64,000 nt of DNA from Akebia trifoliata (taxonomy: Eukaryota > Streptophyta > Magnoliopsida > Ranunculales > Lardizabalaceae), in assembly GCA_017979445.1 (NCBI GenBank), contig CM030706.1, forward strand, positions 18,896,967-18,960,966, written 5' to 3'. The translations under genes and the position numbers were made by a program. Shown here piece after piece: positions 33,733-45,128 of the stretch. Every line of letters starts with the position of its first letter. The stretch's first letter is position 1. Under the pieces are notes generated by a model that saw only the letters and a program-made list of their open reading frames with translations, did no database searches and was not told the DNA's origin.

Positions 33733-36181
33733 AGGAATTACGTGCAAAGAACTGCAAAGAATAGACTAAACCCCTATTTGTACGGGCTAGACAAAATTTT
33801 GCAAAACACGACTTTGAATTACCGATTGAATTGATGACTTTGTATAAAAATGGTTACTCAAGCACGGGGTCTGACAGAGTTACCTTATTGATTCCTTGGT
33901 CTCGATGGCGTGGAGCTCGTGTGAGACCTTGGATTTGATGAAGATTTAGTGATTTTTGAAATTTGGGTATTTCTCGATCGTGTTTTAACAATTCGGAATT
34001 GATTGTATCTCAAAAGGATTTTGAAATTTTTCTGATTTCTGATTTTTTTTTGACTTTTTGATGTTCTTGATTTTTTGATTTTTATTATTTTGATTTTTGA
34101 CTGATTACACTTCTATCTCTTTCATCCGTATTTGGAGCACGGATGGCGCTATTTAGGCCTTATCCGTACTAGTAACACGGACTAGTACGAATTTCAAACG
34201 ATTTAAGCCTTGCGCCCTTTCATTTTCGATTTCTTTCAATTTTTCTTCCTTTCTTCCTTTCCTCTGACAATTTCTCTCCCTTCTCTTCATCTTCTTCTTG
34301 CTCTTTGTTAGTTTGAGCATTTGGCGTGGTCGTAAACGAGTTTTAAAGCTTCGAAGATTTCACTTGGACTGCGGTTTCCCGTCGAGGTAAGTCCAGAGTT
34401 GATTTTTTTTTTAAATTATTTTTCGCATGAGAATGTTTACTTTTGCATCTATTTTGCGCACCAATGACACCTCTATTTCGAGTTCCTCATTTTCCTTTGA
34501 CTTTTCTTTTCCTGTTTGTTTATGAGAACTATTCTTGCATGTTGTCCGAATATCACCACTTATCATGTTTGTCCACTCATTTTCTTATTTGTTTCGGACT
34601 GTTTGCTGTGAAATCGTTTGGATTGTTCGTTGTTCTCTTTATGCATTGTTTATTTTGTTGGTCATGGACGGTTTAGAGGTGGTGGTGGATTCATAAAGAC
34701 TCTAAGGAGTTTGGGCTTGTTTTGGAGAGGGATATGGTGATGGTGTTGATGACAGTGGCTAGTTTACATGGGGATGGTGGTTGAGATGGATCCTGTGGGG
34801 GTGTGTTTTGGCGAAGGTTCATGAGGCCAATGCTAGAAAGGATGGTGATAGGTAGATCTGGGGGTTGTTAGTGATAGTGCAAGTGGGCCTTAATTCTGGG
34901 ATTGGGCAGGTATTTGGATCGTTTCGGGGATGGGTGAGGTGTCATGAGGTGGTGAAGGTGTGGACTGTTTAAGGGTGGTTCAAGGGTTGAAATGGATTGG
35001 CCTTTTAGGGTGGTAATCGAGAGGCTATTTTGGATAGGAGTTTAAATATGGTTAGGGTCGTGTTGGGACTGTTCTGGTGATAAATTTGACGGTTAAGGGG
35101 TGATTTTGGTTTGTTTAGTGGGCTAAAGTTGGGACTGTTTAGGGTGGAAAAAGGGTTGAAATGGATTGACCTTTTAGGGTGGTAATCGAGAGGCTATTTT
35201 GGATAGGGGTTTAAAGATGGTTAGGGTCGTGTTGGGACTGTTCTAGTGATAAATTTGACGGTTAAGGGGTGATTTTGGTTTGTTTAGTGGGCTGAAGTTG
35301 GGACTGTTTAGGGTGAAAAAAGGGGAACCGGGTGGTTTGTTTGAGGGATTATTTAGTGAAGAAGTGATGGTATAGATTGGTTGAAGGGGTATTTTTGGAA
35401 ATTGTTTTAGGCGGGAAGAGATGTAGTTTAAGGACCGTTTGGGGTTGGTATAGGACTGGTTGGCTTTGGACTATTTAGGAATTATCAGATTCTTTCTTTT
35501 TTTTTTTTTTTTTTGATCATGCTTGTTTTCTTTTTACGTTTCTTATCTCACTTTAAAATAGGGATATTTCGTTTTGCTTTGAGAACCCATGCTTGCTTGG
35601 TTTCCAATGATCTCTTGATAGGATTGTGACAGTCCATGGGTACGAATGGGTATTGTTTTGGGTTTGGATGGGTTGATTGGATTTGACTAGGTTTTGATTG
35701 GCTTTGATTAGGTTGACTAGGTTTAAAACTGGTTTGACTCGGTTTGGGGTTAGACTGGGTTGAATTAACTTCGATTGACTGAGTTGACCTTGAGTCGACT
35801 AGACTTAGTGGGTGGGTTTGGATTGAATGGGTTGACTTGGTCTAGGGCTAAACTGGTTTGACTAAGTTTTGGTTGGGTTGGTTTGGTTGACTAAGTTGAG
35901 TGGGTTGAGTGGGTTAATTGGGTTTAAACTCGGATTAGATTGAATTTGACTTAGATGGACTAGGTTTGACTCGAGTTGACTGGGTTTGACTCGAGTTGAC
36001 CAAGTTTGCCTTAGATGGACTGGGATTGACCGAGTCGATTGGGTTTGACTCGGGTTTGACTGGGTAGGTTTGACTCAGATTTGACTGGGTAGGTTTGACT
36101 CAGATTTGACTGAGACAGCTTCATCGAGATACGTGATCATAGGATTTTTGCATTGTTGATCGATCACATGGCGACTTGTAG
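33733..36181 (-). other. Element C 3' region, non-coding; upstream of antisense gene 1
   Basis: No protein is supported. The stretch includes two CCGT/ACGG hairpins (34123-34180), a tandem duplication (34962-35300) and a degenerate array of TTGACTNGGTT words (35640-36120). The last one ends about 60 bp before the start codon of the antisense mobile-domain gene. It may hold that gene's promoter, but no clear TATA box stands out. Confidence 0.5.
34962..35300 (+). repeat. Tandem duplication, about 170 bp x 2
   Basis: GGACTGTTTA...GGGTGGTAATCGAGAGG...TTGACGGTTAAGGGGTG occurs at 34962-35131 and again at 35132-35300. The copies differ at few positions, and the start of a third copy is visible. The near-identity points to recent duplication. 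Confidence 0.9.
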
Positions 36182-38801
36182 ATGGGTAGAGAGCGGAGGA
36201 GCCGAGTAGTGCATCAGTCGTCCGATGAGGAGGAGGAGGCGAGGCCCCGGACTCGGGCTCGCTTCGCTTTGGGGTTTAGGGTGGCGACGGAGTATAGCTG
36301 GCCGAGGCAGCCTTCACGGAGACTTGATTCATCTTCGGTGGCTGGTTCTTCGTCCGGTAGCAGGGCAGATGAGGCCAGCACCTCTCATAGTGGTACGGTT
36401 GAGAACCTACCAGGTAACAGTGGTGGTAGAGGCCGACGTAGTGGCCGAGGCCGGGCAGATAGGGCCGTAGGCGTTGGCCGAGTGGGTCGTGAGGCTCCCA
36501 AGGTGGAGATCCCTGCAAAGGAGAGCGAGAGGGTCCCAGATACCTCTCTTCTTCGTGGATTGGGGAGGCATGTCTCCATGTTGGTTCGTTTGGACATTCC
36601 TACCCCTTATCCTTCAGCCAGCTTCCGAGGGAGATGGAGCGCATTTCTTGCTACTGCTGCCCTATTTTCGGACGATATCAAGACGCAGTTTGCTACAGTG
36701 GGCTTCGGAGCCTTCTTGCAGATATCGACTTTCAGAGCAGATCGACCTCTGTTTCTAGCCATGGTAGAGAAGTGGTTCCTAGCGACTCATTCTTTCCACA
36801 TGCCCGAGGTGGAGATTGGTATTAGGCCCTCTGATTTTGTGGCGATCACGGGCATAGCGATGGATGGGGAGCCCCTGCCCTTGACTATGTTATCGGTCCA
36901 GGAGGTAGGCGAGATTTGGGGCCTTACTAGAGTCCTTGCCTCTATGGTGGGGAAGATGGGGAGGATCAGTACAGAGGTGCTGATGGGTTTGTTGCTGATC
37001 GAGGGAGAAGACGGAGCCCCTCACACCTATCGAGAGAGATCAGCCCGGTTTGGAGATAGGGACTTCGACATTATTTTTCATATTTGCTTCCTTCTCCTCA
37101 TCGGTAGCTGTTTCTTTTTGGAGGATGATTCATTAGTCTCTACCACTTTCCTCTTAGTCATGCACGATATCGATCACATTGGTGACTTCGACTGGGAGAG
37201 TCTTATTTATGGTACCATTCTTGCTGGTTTGGACTAGGTAGTGGAGGGCATCACTGCACCTCGTGGAGCTGGGATTTCCACACGCTTCTTCTGGCAGTTT
37301 GTTGAGGTAAAAGGGATCTCAATTTTTTTTTCTCAGTTTCTTTCTTGGTGTCTCGTTTATCATCTGACGCTTTTCTTTTTTTCTTCAGATTTTTGTTCAT
37401 GTATATTTCCCTTTTTACTTACCCACTCGTTGCCACCCTGATGAGGGCTATCCATTGGGCGCCTTTTGGGCTACGAGAGACGCTAGGGCTATTAGGAGCA
37501 GCCCTAGGAATGCCCGAGCCCACATCGATCGATGTCGTCTTCGAGACGTGAGTACTTTGAACTTTTTCTCTTTTGTTTGGCCTTGAAGCTATCTGTACTT
37601 GTTTTCTGATTATCTCTTTTGCAAATCTTCTCCGTTACTTTGCAAGACCTCCCCCGCACCGTCAGCTGGAGGCAGGAGGTGAGGAACGCCTATAGGCGTA
37701 ACACCAGACGACAGCGCTACCCCTACTTCGTTGGCGAGCAGAGATATACATTCTAACTAGGGGAGCGTCTGTTCTTCCAGCACGACGGGAGCCTTCGCAT
37801 CCCTGCCGCTCCACCTGAGCCTATCTGGGGGGCTATGACGGTAGAGGAGTATCTTGCCCAGGCGAGGGGCATAGATGCTGCTGGACTGGTGCGAGCGGGT
37901 GACTACCAGGTATAGTTCCGAGAGGCGTCCATTAGATGCATCATGCCTGCGGTTACTGCCCGAGCCGGTATCACAGAGATTGGAGGGGTTCTACTATAGG
38001 AGCATGCCGTCACAGTACGTGTTCTATCATTATCTCTTTTCTACAGAACTCACTGCTTCTTATTATTCTCACTCGGTCGGTGTTCTTGCTTTCAGGCCGA
38101 TGATCTTCGTCGTGTCCGAGAGGGCTACGATGTGATCGAGGCTCAGGCGGCGAGGGCCGTGGAGATGGAGAACAGGTGGAGGGCCTCTAGAGAGGAGGTG
38201 GAGGAGCAGGCTGCTCGGATTGAGGAGTAGGCTACTCGGATTGAGGAGCAGGAGGCTCGTATTGAGGCGCAGGCAGCCAGGATCCAGGAGTTAGAGCTGG
38301 AGATGGTGCTGCGAGAGTCACGTTTGCAGGCTGAGATGGTATGTTGTTTCTATTCCCTTTCATTTCACAGAATGTAGTTCATAGATATTCTATCTTGATT
38401 GGTTCTTCTTGTGCTCTTCTCAGGATTATCATCGACACTGAGACGGAGCGAGTACCTCTGCGCGGCCTCCAACACTTCCTAGGGTAAGCATTTACATTTA
38501 GTTGTTCATTTCTTTGCATATTCTGTACGCATTATTGCCTGTAATTCTATATGCTTTGTTTCTTTATTTTCAGGCCTCCCCCTCCACTGGACCCTCCGTC
38601 CCTGGCGCTGATCTTGCGGGGACTACAGAGCAGGATGTTGTCCTGGATGCAGAGCTCTTCTTCACCGATTTCGAGGGATGATTGCGGATGCATGGTCTAC
38701 CTTCTTCCGGGGTGTCGGGTTCTGGTGTTGTGGCTGGATCCTCTTCTGGAGCGGTTCCGGAGACTCAGAGTGCCCGGGACGATGCTCCCCCCTCTATTTG
38801 A
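36182..38801 (+). pseudogene. Plant mobile domain gene, antisense in Tat element C
   Basis: The first exon (36182-37237 plus readthrough to about 37305) encodes an acidic, Arg/Gly-rich N-terminus (RSRVVHQSSDEEEE, then GRGRRSGRGRADR). A plant mobile domain (PF10536, aminotransferase-like) follows from about residue 125, with FLATAALFSDD, VEKWFLATHSFHMPEVEI, RPSDFVAITGIAMDG and WGLTRVLASM. Later exons are inferred at about 37389-37551 (FVHVYFPFYLPTR), 37646-37912 (LPRTVSWRQEVRNAYRR), 38096-38340 (coiled coil rich in RIEEQ/EAQAARIQ) and 38573-38801. Good GT and AG borders lie at several junctions. TAG, TAA or TGA interrupts the frame at 37235, about 37754, 37913, 38228 and 38680, so it is broken. 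Related genes (MAIN/MAIL family) act in the nucleus. Tat elements are known to carry such antisense ORFs between pol and 3' LTR. Confidence 0.75.
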
Positions 38802-39674
38802 TTTTATTGTACCTTGCAACATATGTAAACATTCTTGTATTAGACTCAGGCATATTTGTAAATAATTCACTTATATATATATATATATATGCCTGTATGT
38901 TTATCATTCCTTGCATTTGTTGTATGATCATGTTGTACAATCGACTTGAACTTCTTGGGTGTGATCGATCATCAGGGCTTTTGAGCCCTTTTGAGTGTTG
39001 GTGAGCTCACGGGCGGGTAGAGGGTGTGATTAGGGTCCCAAGGACCCTTCGAGTGTGTTCTTTGAGTGGTGTGAGTCAATTGGGATCCATGGTAAGTGAG
39101 GTGGTTTGCAGAGGCCTGACTTGGCCCAATTTGGCAAGTTCCTACGTGCTCGATACATATTTTGGGGGTTCTCGAGAGTTTTGAACTCATTTATCGAGCA
39201 CGTAGGAGTTTCCACTATTTTTCATATAATTTTGAGATTTTGAGACATGAGACGTCCACTATGTGGTCCGGAATCTTTCAAAATTCACATGACTCTTGGC
39301 CCTAGGACTGAGAACGTTCTGATCCGTGTTTTCAACACGGATCACTTTACCAAACTTTCATCCGTGTTGGGAGTACGGATGAGGTATTTTGGATTTCATT
39401 TGTGTCTTAGGCACGGATAAGTCACGTTGTACTTTATCCATACTTGAAACACGGATGAGTTGGTTCTAACTTTATTCGTACTTTTGGCACAGATTGATCA
39501 GTTTTGTCTTCATCCGTGTTTAAGACACGGACCAGCACGATTCACTCCTTGCTTTAAGCCTGTTTTACCATTGATTTTGCCCTAACTTCTCATTTTTTTA
39601 CGATTTTACTTTCCTTTTTCCCCTTTTAGGTCGATTTTGCTCACCTTCTTCCTCAAGGCTTCTTCTCAAACTCC
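38802..39674. other. Spacer between the two antisense genes, with hairpins
   Basis: It begins with a 3' UTR-like stretch (ATTTGTAAATAATTC) and an (AT)n run (38870-38890). It then contains a loose array of ATCCGTG/CACGGAT hairpins (39321-39531). No coding sequence. Confidence 0.55.
39321..39531. repeat. Array of CCGTG...CACGG stem-loops (second cluster)
   Basis: A perfect 10-bp hairpin lies at 39321-39343 (arms GATCCGTGTT and AACACGGATC, loop TTC). Weaker relatives lie at 39360-39380, about 39400 and 39437-39456. A 7-bp one lies at 39513-39531 (arms TCCGTGT and ACACGGA). Loops vary while arms are kept. Confidence 0.8.
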
Positions 39675-41274
39675 ATGGAGGTGTCTTCTATTCTCCCTAA
39701 TTTGAAAAGGTATGGCATTGTCGATCATTTTTTGAGTAGTTGGATAAGTAGTATGGAAAATAATGATAGAGCTCAATGGTGTTTTAATAAATTGGGATTC
39801 ACTCTTTCTTTGCCCAAGATCCCATTGCAATGGGGCTTGATTGAGGCAATGTTGGGGTATTGGATTCCCGAGCTTAATCTCTTTCGGTTTGGGGTACACG
39901 AAATGACTCCCACCATTGAGGAGTTTGAAGTGTTGTTGGGGCTTGAGATATCGGGCCCAGTTGTGATTCCACCGTTGCGTGATGGATACCGAAGTGAGGC
40001 TTCCGATTTCTTGGGGATAAGCTGCAAGTTTTTGAAGATTCCGGATGGTGGATCGGTTTTGAAGACAATGTCCAAGTCTTTTTTGATTGAACGCCTCATG
40101 GACTCTTCGAAACCATTGATTCATTTTAATGCTCTTACTTTGATGGTGGTGAATCAACTCCTGTTTCCAGGTGGTGGAGACATCATGGATCTTTCTCTTA
40201 TTCACATGATTCAACAAGTCCGGGAGGGGCGCCGGTTGGCACCGATGCTTTTGACCGAGATGTTTCAATCCCTCACGGCTTGTTCGTCCGGTCGTGATTG
40301 AATTTTCCAAGGATGCGCTCCCCTTCTACAGGTAAATTCCAAACTTAATTTAGATTTAACTTTAAACTTGAATTCACTAGTTTCCAAAGTTTAGAATGCT
40401 CCTGTTATTGTAGTTTTGGTTTATGGGTCATCTGGCTTCCACCGAAGTTATTAGTCATCCCTTTTACGTTAATGCCGATCTCGTACTTATGATGTCAAGA
40501 CGAGTTGCTCCCTTCACCTCTGGTGGCAAAGAAGAATGGTATTTTTTTATTGGTAACCTTGATGATGAAGAAGTGAGATGGGTTGGTGCCTTCCAACCTC
40601 GAGGGTCTCCCGTGATAGCATTTGATGGTGTCCGTTTTCTCGTTTTGATTGGTCTTCACGGGGAAACCCATTATGTATCACTTTGGGTTTTTCATCAATT
40701 TGGCTATGACTAGGGTGTGCTCATCCCTGAGAATTTCAATGAGTTGGTTGGTCCGTTGTCTACTGCACTTTTGGGTCGACTCGTAAAAGAATGGAGTCGG
40801 GTTGAGGTTCTGAGTCGACCCATCTTTGCAACACACCAATTCTCGGCATACTTGCATTGGATTCGAGAGCACATCTCTGGGAGACCATCAGTGTCGATAG
40901 TTCCCCGAACACGTCCTGGTGTTTCATCCTTCTTTGACTATCGAGATCGAGTGGAGGAGTCTCAGACTGATCATCGTCGGATTCAAGCCATTTGGCTCAA
41001 GTCCGAGAAGAAGATGCAGAAGGAGATCGCTCTACTGACATCTGCCCTTGCCCAGTCTGGATCTAGTGATGGTGGTGAAGTAGCTAGGCTTCGAGTTGAA
41101 GTTGCTGAGTTGAGGGATCGACTTGCCCAGTGTCCTCATTTTGAGAACTTTGCAGCATACTTGGTGAGCCGTGATGCTTCCGATGCCGAGAAAGTGATGA
41201 TGAGTCAAGTTGCCCGGATCCGTGCTTTGGAGGAGCGCCTTGACTCTTTTTTCATTTCTCACCATGATGTTTGA
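39675..41274 (+). pseudogene. DUF7745-like gene, antisense in Tat element C
   Basis: Exon 1 (39675 to about 40320) encodes a 208-residue frame with IPLQWGLIEAMLGYWIPELNLFRFG and EMTPTIEEFEVLLGL, the signature of DUF7745 proteins often annotated next to plant gypsy elements. A frameshift near 40265 is needed to reach RPVVIEFSKDALPFYR and a GT splice donor. Exon 2 (from about 40412) gives WYFFIGNLDDEEVRWVGAFQ. After an in-frame TAG at 40711 it continues as VLIPENFNELVGPLSTALL, then a basic segment and a C-terminal coiled coil (KMQKEIALLTSAL, EVARLRVEVAELRDRL) to 41274. The frameshift and stop suggest a pseudogene. The role of the family is unknown. Confidence 0.7.
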
Positions 41275-42749
41275 CTGATTGCACTATATTCTTACTTTTG
41301 TATTTTCTTTTCATTATCTGAATGTATGTAAAATGTTAGAAGATTAATGCAAAGAAAATAGGTTTTGTATTTACTTGGCCTCAGGTTTATCTATTATTCC
41401 TGAAAACACGCAGTTTTGTCGAATGAGTCCTAGATTTGTCATCATTGGCCAAAATAGTAGTTTTGAAATATTGTGAAATGTCTTTACCAAATGAGTACGA
41501 TAAATTCAGGGTTTGTAAAATCTTTGGTTGTGACGATCCTGGTATTTTTGCCAAACACAGGGGATACAAACGTCAATTATTCTCATGGTTCCTTTAGAGT
41601 CATCCCCAGTGCCCTAGTATTGGAAGACTGTTATTCGTTTGGATCTCGAGATTTTGGATGGATCTCACCATTCACAGTTTATACTCTTACGGGCCAGGAG
41701 TTCTCGTTTTTTTTTTCTATTTTTGTTTTTATTTTTTTTTTCTTTCTTTTTCACCCTTATTGTCCCTGGTGCCAGTTATGATTTTCACCAGACCCGGTTT
41801 CCACATTTTTGCGCATCGACGTCCTTTTCAGGATTTTCATCGTGCCGGTGGCTTTGATCTTACCATAGTCTGATTCTTTTACTCATAGCGCCCTTTCAGG
41901 TTTTCACTATGCCCTTCCAGACTATGCTTGTATTTTTAGATTTTTCCATTACAATTCAGTTCGGAGTCTCTATATCTCTGTGGCTGACTCAAGTTAAGCT
42001 GCGAGATCGGCGACTCTACTCTTATAATGGCACTCTTTCTTGAATAATCGATCTAGATTCCCCTCTCGAGTTTGCTGACGATTATTCGTAGTTCGGCAAC
42101 TTAAGTTGAGCTGCGAGATCAGCTACTCTACACTTCAAGTACTCTTTTTTTTCGAATATCCGACCTGGATTCCCCTCTCGAGTCTTCCAACGACTAATAA
42201 GACTTTGAGGTCCGGACCAAGTTGCAAGATCATTGGTGCTGCCACTGTCATTGTGTTGCCCTAGGACCTTCCCTGATCAAAAAGGACTTTTGTTGGGACG
42301 AAACGTTGGCTTAGGCTTATGGTAGTGACAGGATACAAAAAGGCTAAGGTCTGGGTTTATCTAGAATGGATCAGACATGGGGTTCGTCTATTTTTATTTC
42401 GAAAAGGTGATCTATGTCTCCTCATAGCGACTCTCGAACTTGTTTAGGCTGGAGATTTGGGTCGAGCTCAGATCAAGTGTCCGGGTTTTTGACTTTTTTG
42501 ATTTTTTTGTATTTTTAGTCGTTCACAGTTTATCCTCATGCGGGCCAGGAGTTCTTTGATGCTTTTGATTTGATTTTCTTTTAATTTGTCTTTCTTTTTT
42601 TTTGTTTTGTTTTTGTATCATTTTGTAGTTGTTGACTCGCCCAAGTCTTAGGTTAAGAAATGAATGTGATGGCTCAAAGGGGTTGACTAAGGTTAGATTT
42701 GTTGGTTTAGAATAGCAAAGATGGCCTTTCATCATCTCAGGGTTAGTTT
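41275..42749 (-). other. Element C spacer between integrase and antisense genes, with duplication
   Basis: No gene is supported. A diverged duplication of about 110 bp (AAGTTAAGCTGCGAGATCGGC...GATTCCCCTCTCGAGT) begins at 41992 and 42102. Pyrimidine-rich runs occur at 41700-41760 and 42490-42620. Short frames here follow T-runs. Confidence 0.5.
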
Positions 42750-43275
42750 TTAGGCGTAGTATTTCTTGACAGTGTCAGCATTGATAGGTTGAGGGAAGAC
42801 TTGTCCGTCCATCTTCGTAAGGATCAGAGCTCCTCTTGTCATCACCTTTTGCACAACGAAGGGTCCCTCATAGTTTGGTCGAAAATTTTCCCTGGCATCT
42901 TCTTGGATCGGCAGAATCTTCTTCAATACAAGGTCTCCTGGTGAGAAATCTCTAGGTTTAACTTTCTTGTTGTAGGCATGAGCTATCCGTCGCTGATAGA
43001 TTTGTCCGTGGCAGATGGCTGCGAGGCGCTTTTCTTCAATCAAGTTCAGTTGATCAAACCGAGCTTGAATCCATTCCGCTTCATCTAACTCTACTTCTTT
43101 TAAGATTCGGAGGGAAGGGATCTCGACCTCTATAAGTAGAACTGCTTCCATTCCATAGACTAGTGAATACAGAGTTGCCCCAATCGAAGTCCTGAACGAG
43201 GTTCGATAGGCATGAAGCGCAAAAGGCAACATGTCGTGCCAATCTTTGTACGTAACCGCCATCTTCTCGATTATT
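42750..43275 (-). pseudogene. Tat-type integrase C-terminal part
   Basis: The minus-strand frame reads IIEKMAVTYKDWHDMLPFAL, HAYRTSFRTSIGAT, SLVYGMEAVL and AEWIQARFDQLNLIEEKRL. It then reads GDLVLKKILPIQEDARENFR, NYEGPFVV and ALILTKMDGQ...VKKYYA with stop. This is the last part of the Ty3/gypsy (Tat/Ogre) integrase: the end of the catalytic core and the SH3-like GPF/Y region (here GPFVV). It is open and well preserved for about 175 residues. The rest of pol and all of gag are missing beyond 43275, where a duplicated non-coding stretch begins. The large internal deletion makes C non-autonomous. Confidence 0.9.
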
Positions 43276-43400
43276 CATCAGCGCGGAGCTAGCATCGACA
43301 CGAAGTCGAAAAGGTATTTTGAAAAAGGTAATTTCATCAGCACGGAGCTGGCATCGACACGGAGTCGGGAAAATATTTTGAAAAAGTAATTTCCGAGCTA
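43276..43400. repeat. Tandem duplication, about 62 bp x 2
   Basis: CATCAGCGCGGAGCTAGCATCG...ATTTTGAAAAAGG is followed by a close second copy (CATCAGCACGGAGCTGGCATCG...). It sits exactly at the deletion junction next to integrase. Confidence 0.85.
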
Positions 43401-43726
43401 AATTGAGTTGGAACAACCCATGTTTTTTGGTAGCCTTCAATTCAGTTCTCTGAAATCACCACCGGCCAGGCAGATCTCCAAGGAAGAGGCGACGCACAAT
43501 GGCACTTTTAAATCACCTTATTCCATGAATAGACGTAGCCTATCCCCCTCGTATCAACAAGGTAAGATCTTTCTAGGCACCGACTTTGATCAAGGACTAC
43601 AATTGGTGCTTAAATTTTTTTTTTTTTTGAAAAAGATTGAATTAATTTGAGTTGATTGATCAGTTGTTATCTTCGTTAAATCATGGGTTTGGTTTGAAAT
43701 TCGATATGGATCCGGCTTATAGTGGA
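43401..43726 (-). other. Element C leader block shared with element B
   Basis: Non-coding. Positions 43440-43610 match element B's 20641-20830 (GGCACTTTTAAATCACCTT, AATAGACGTAGCC, TAGGCACCGACTTTG). This shows that the 5' leader, not pol, lies next to the integrase remnant. Confidence 0.6.
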
Positions 43727-43960
43727 TCTGGGTCGTGGACCTAGTTGAAACGGATCTGGGTCGTAATCCCGTTGAAAATGGATCTAGGTCGTGGACCCAG
43801 TTGGATTGGATCTGGGTCGTGGACCCAGTTGAAAATGGATCTGGGTCGTGAACCCAGTTGGAAATGGATCTGGGTCGTGGAACCAGTTGGATTGGATCTG
43901 GGTCGTGGACCTAGTTGGAAATGGATCTGGGTCGTGGACCCAGTTGGGATGGTTCGGATT
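43727..43960. repeat. 28-bp tandem repeat with internal palindrome
   Basis: About eight units of GGATCTGGGTCGTGGACCCA plus GTTGGAAAT. Each unit holds arms CTGGGTC and GACCCAG around GTG. The arms are perfect at 43812-43828 and 43927-43943 and have single changes in other units. Frames crossing it are repetitive by-products. Confidence 0.9.
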
Positions 43961-44245
43961 GTGGGCCCGGTTTAAATGAACACAAGCGGGGGCCCGGTTC
44001 ACAAAATTATTTCGAGTTGGAAAATCCGCAAATTCTTCCTCCCCCCCCTTTTCTTTTTTTCTTTTTTGATTTGTTTTATATATATATATTTGTGTTTGAA
44101 AACATTGATTAACAAAATCCCCCTTACTTAATTTGTCCCCAAACTTAGGATTTTCCTAAGGGTACCATCATCGTTTGATCAATAGTGAGTGGGCCTCTTC
44201 AAAATGGACTGTCGAGTTCACTCTGTATGGTCGAGCTCACTCTGG

Positions 44246-44415
44246 TCCGTGTTAATGGCACGGATGTAATGCTCATTCTGTTATCCGTGTTTTGGGCACG
44301 GATGAAACATTCACTGTTTCAACCGTGCTCAAAACACGGTTAAAGTAGTCATTGTTTCAACCGTGTTACCAACACAGATGAAGTACATTTTGGTTTATCT
44401 GTGCCATGGACACGG
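44246..44415. repeat. Array of CCGTG...CACGG stem-loops (third cluster)
   Basis: Five stem-loops are spaced about 37-40 bp apart. At 44283-44303 the arms are ATCCGTG and CACGGAT with a 7-base loop. At 44321-44341 they are AACCGTG and CACGGTT with a 7-base loop, where both sides of one base pair have changed together. Those at 44246-44264, about 44359 and 44398-44415 are imperfect. Confidence 0.8.
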
Positions 44416-45128
44416 ACCAGAATGAAATCCAGTTTCTGGAATTTCACAGAACTGTTTCTTTGCCCCTGTTTTCCATGTCTCCCCTGTTTTTGAGTCTTTT
44501 GCTCACTGTTTTTTTTCCTTTTTTTTTTTGAATGATGCTATGTGCACTACTCCCTTTTACCTAAGGGAGGATAAAAATAAATTGGCACATCTACTTAGTG
44601 AACTAGGGGTGCCCCATTGGGCTTACAACTTGGGCTTCGAGGCCCGACCACAATAATTGCATACAACATTACTTTGGGGGTCGATGTAACATTAAATTTG
44701 TGTCTTAACTCATCTAGCCGGGCACATGCATGAGTTTAATAGGTGGCTTCAAGGCTACCCGATCTTCAAACCTCGATGCATGCCGAAGTACACATGTCGT
44801 CGGTTGGTGATCGGGATTGATGTGTTCATTCCCGACACTTGAAATAACGATCTCAAGCCGTAGAACTACTAAGCATCGGGGCTTATGTATATTGAGGGTG
44901 GGGTGGCTCGGAAGTGGGGTTATGCTCGCAAGTGCACACGTGCATTTTCATTCATTATTTTTCATTGACCCCCATACAAACATGTAATAAAAACAACAAA
45001 AGTAAGTAAATATTACATTTTGGACATTTGAAAAATGGAAAATAAGAAGCAAACAACAAACAACAATGTTAGTAAACAAAGTTTTTTTTTTTTCAAAGAT
45101 GACCGACTTGTCACGAGGGATGAACCAT
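44416..45128 (-). other. Element C 5' leader, non-coding
   Basis: It runs from the third hairpin cluster to the PBS. No coding sequence is supported. GGGCTTCGAGGCCCG near 44633 is another short palindrome. Confidence 0.5.

Noticed and set aside
36276..36597. Alternative frames overlapping the mobile-domain exon
   Set aside because: GC-rich shadow frames of the real plus-strand frame.
39666..40310. 214-residue minus-strand frame opposite the DUF7745-like exon
   Set aside because: Antisense shadow. The plus-strand frame matches the family and the minus frame has no recognisable content.
36182..41274. Reading the antisense genes as ordinary host genes
   Set aside because: They lie between integrase and 3' LTR of an element with matched LTRs, PBS, PPT and target duplication, a position known for antisense ORFs in Tat elements. 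Both carry stops.
43408..43650. 80-residue plus frame next to integrase
   Set aside because: It crosses the leader block shared with element B and a T-run. There is no domain.
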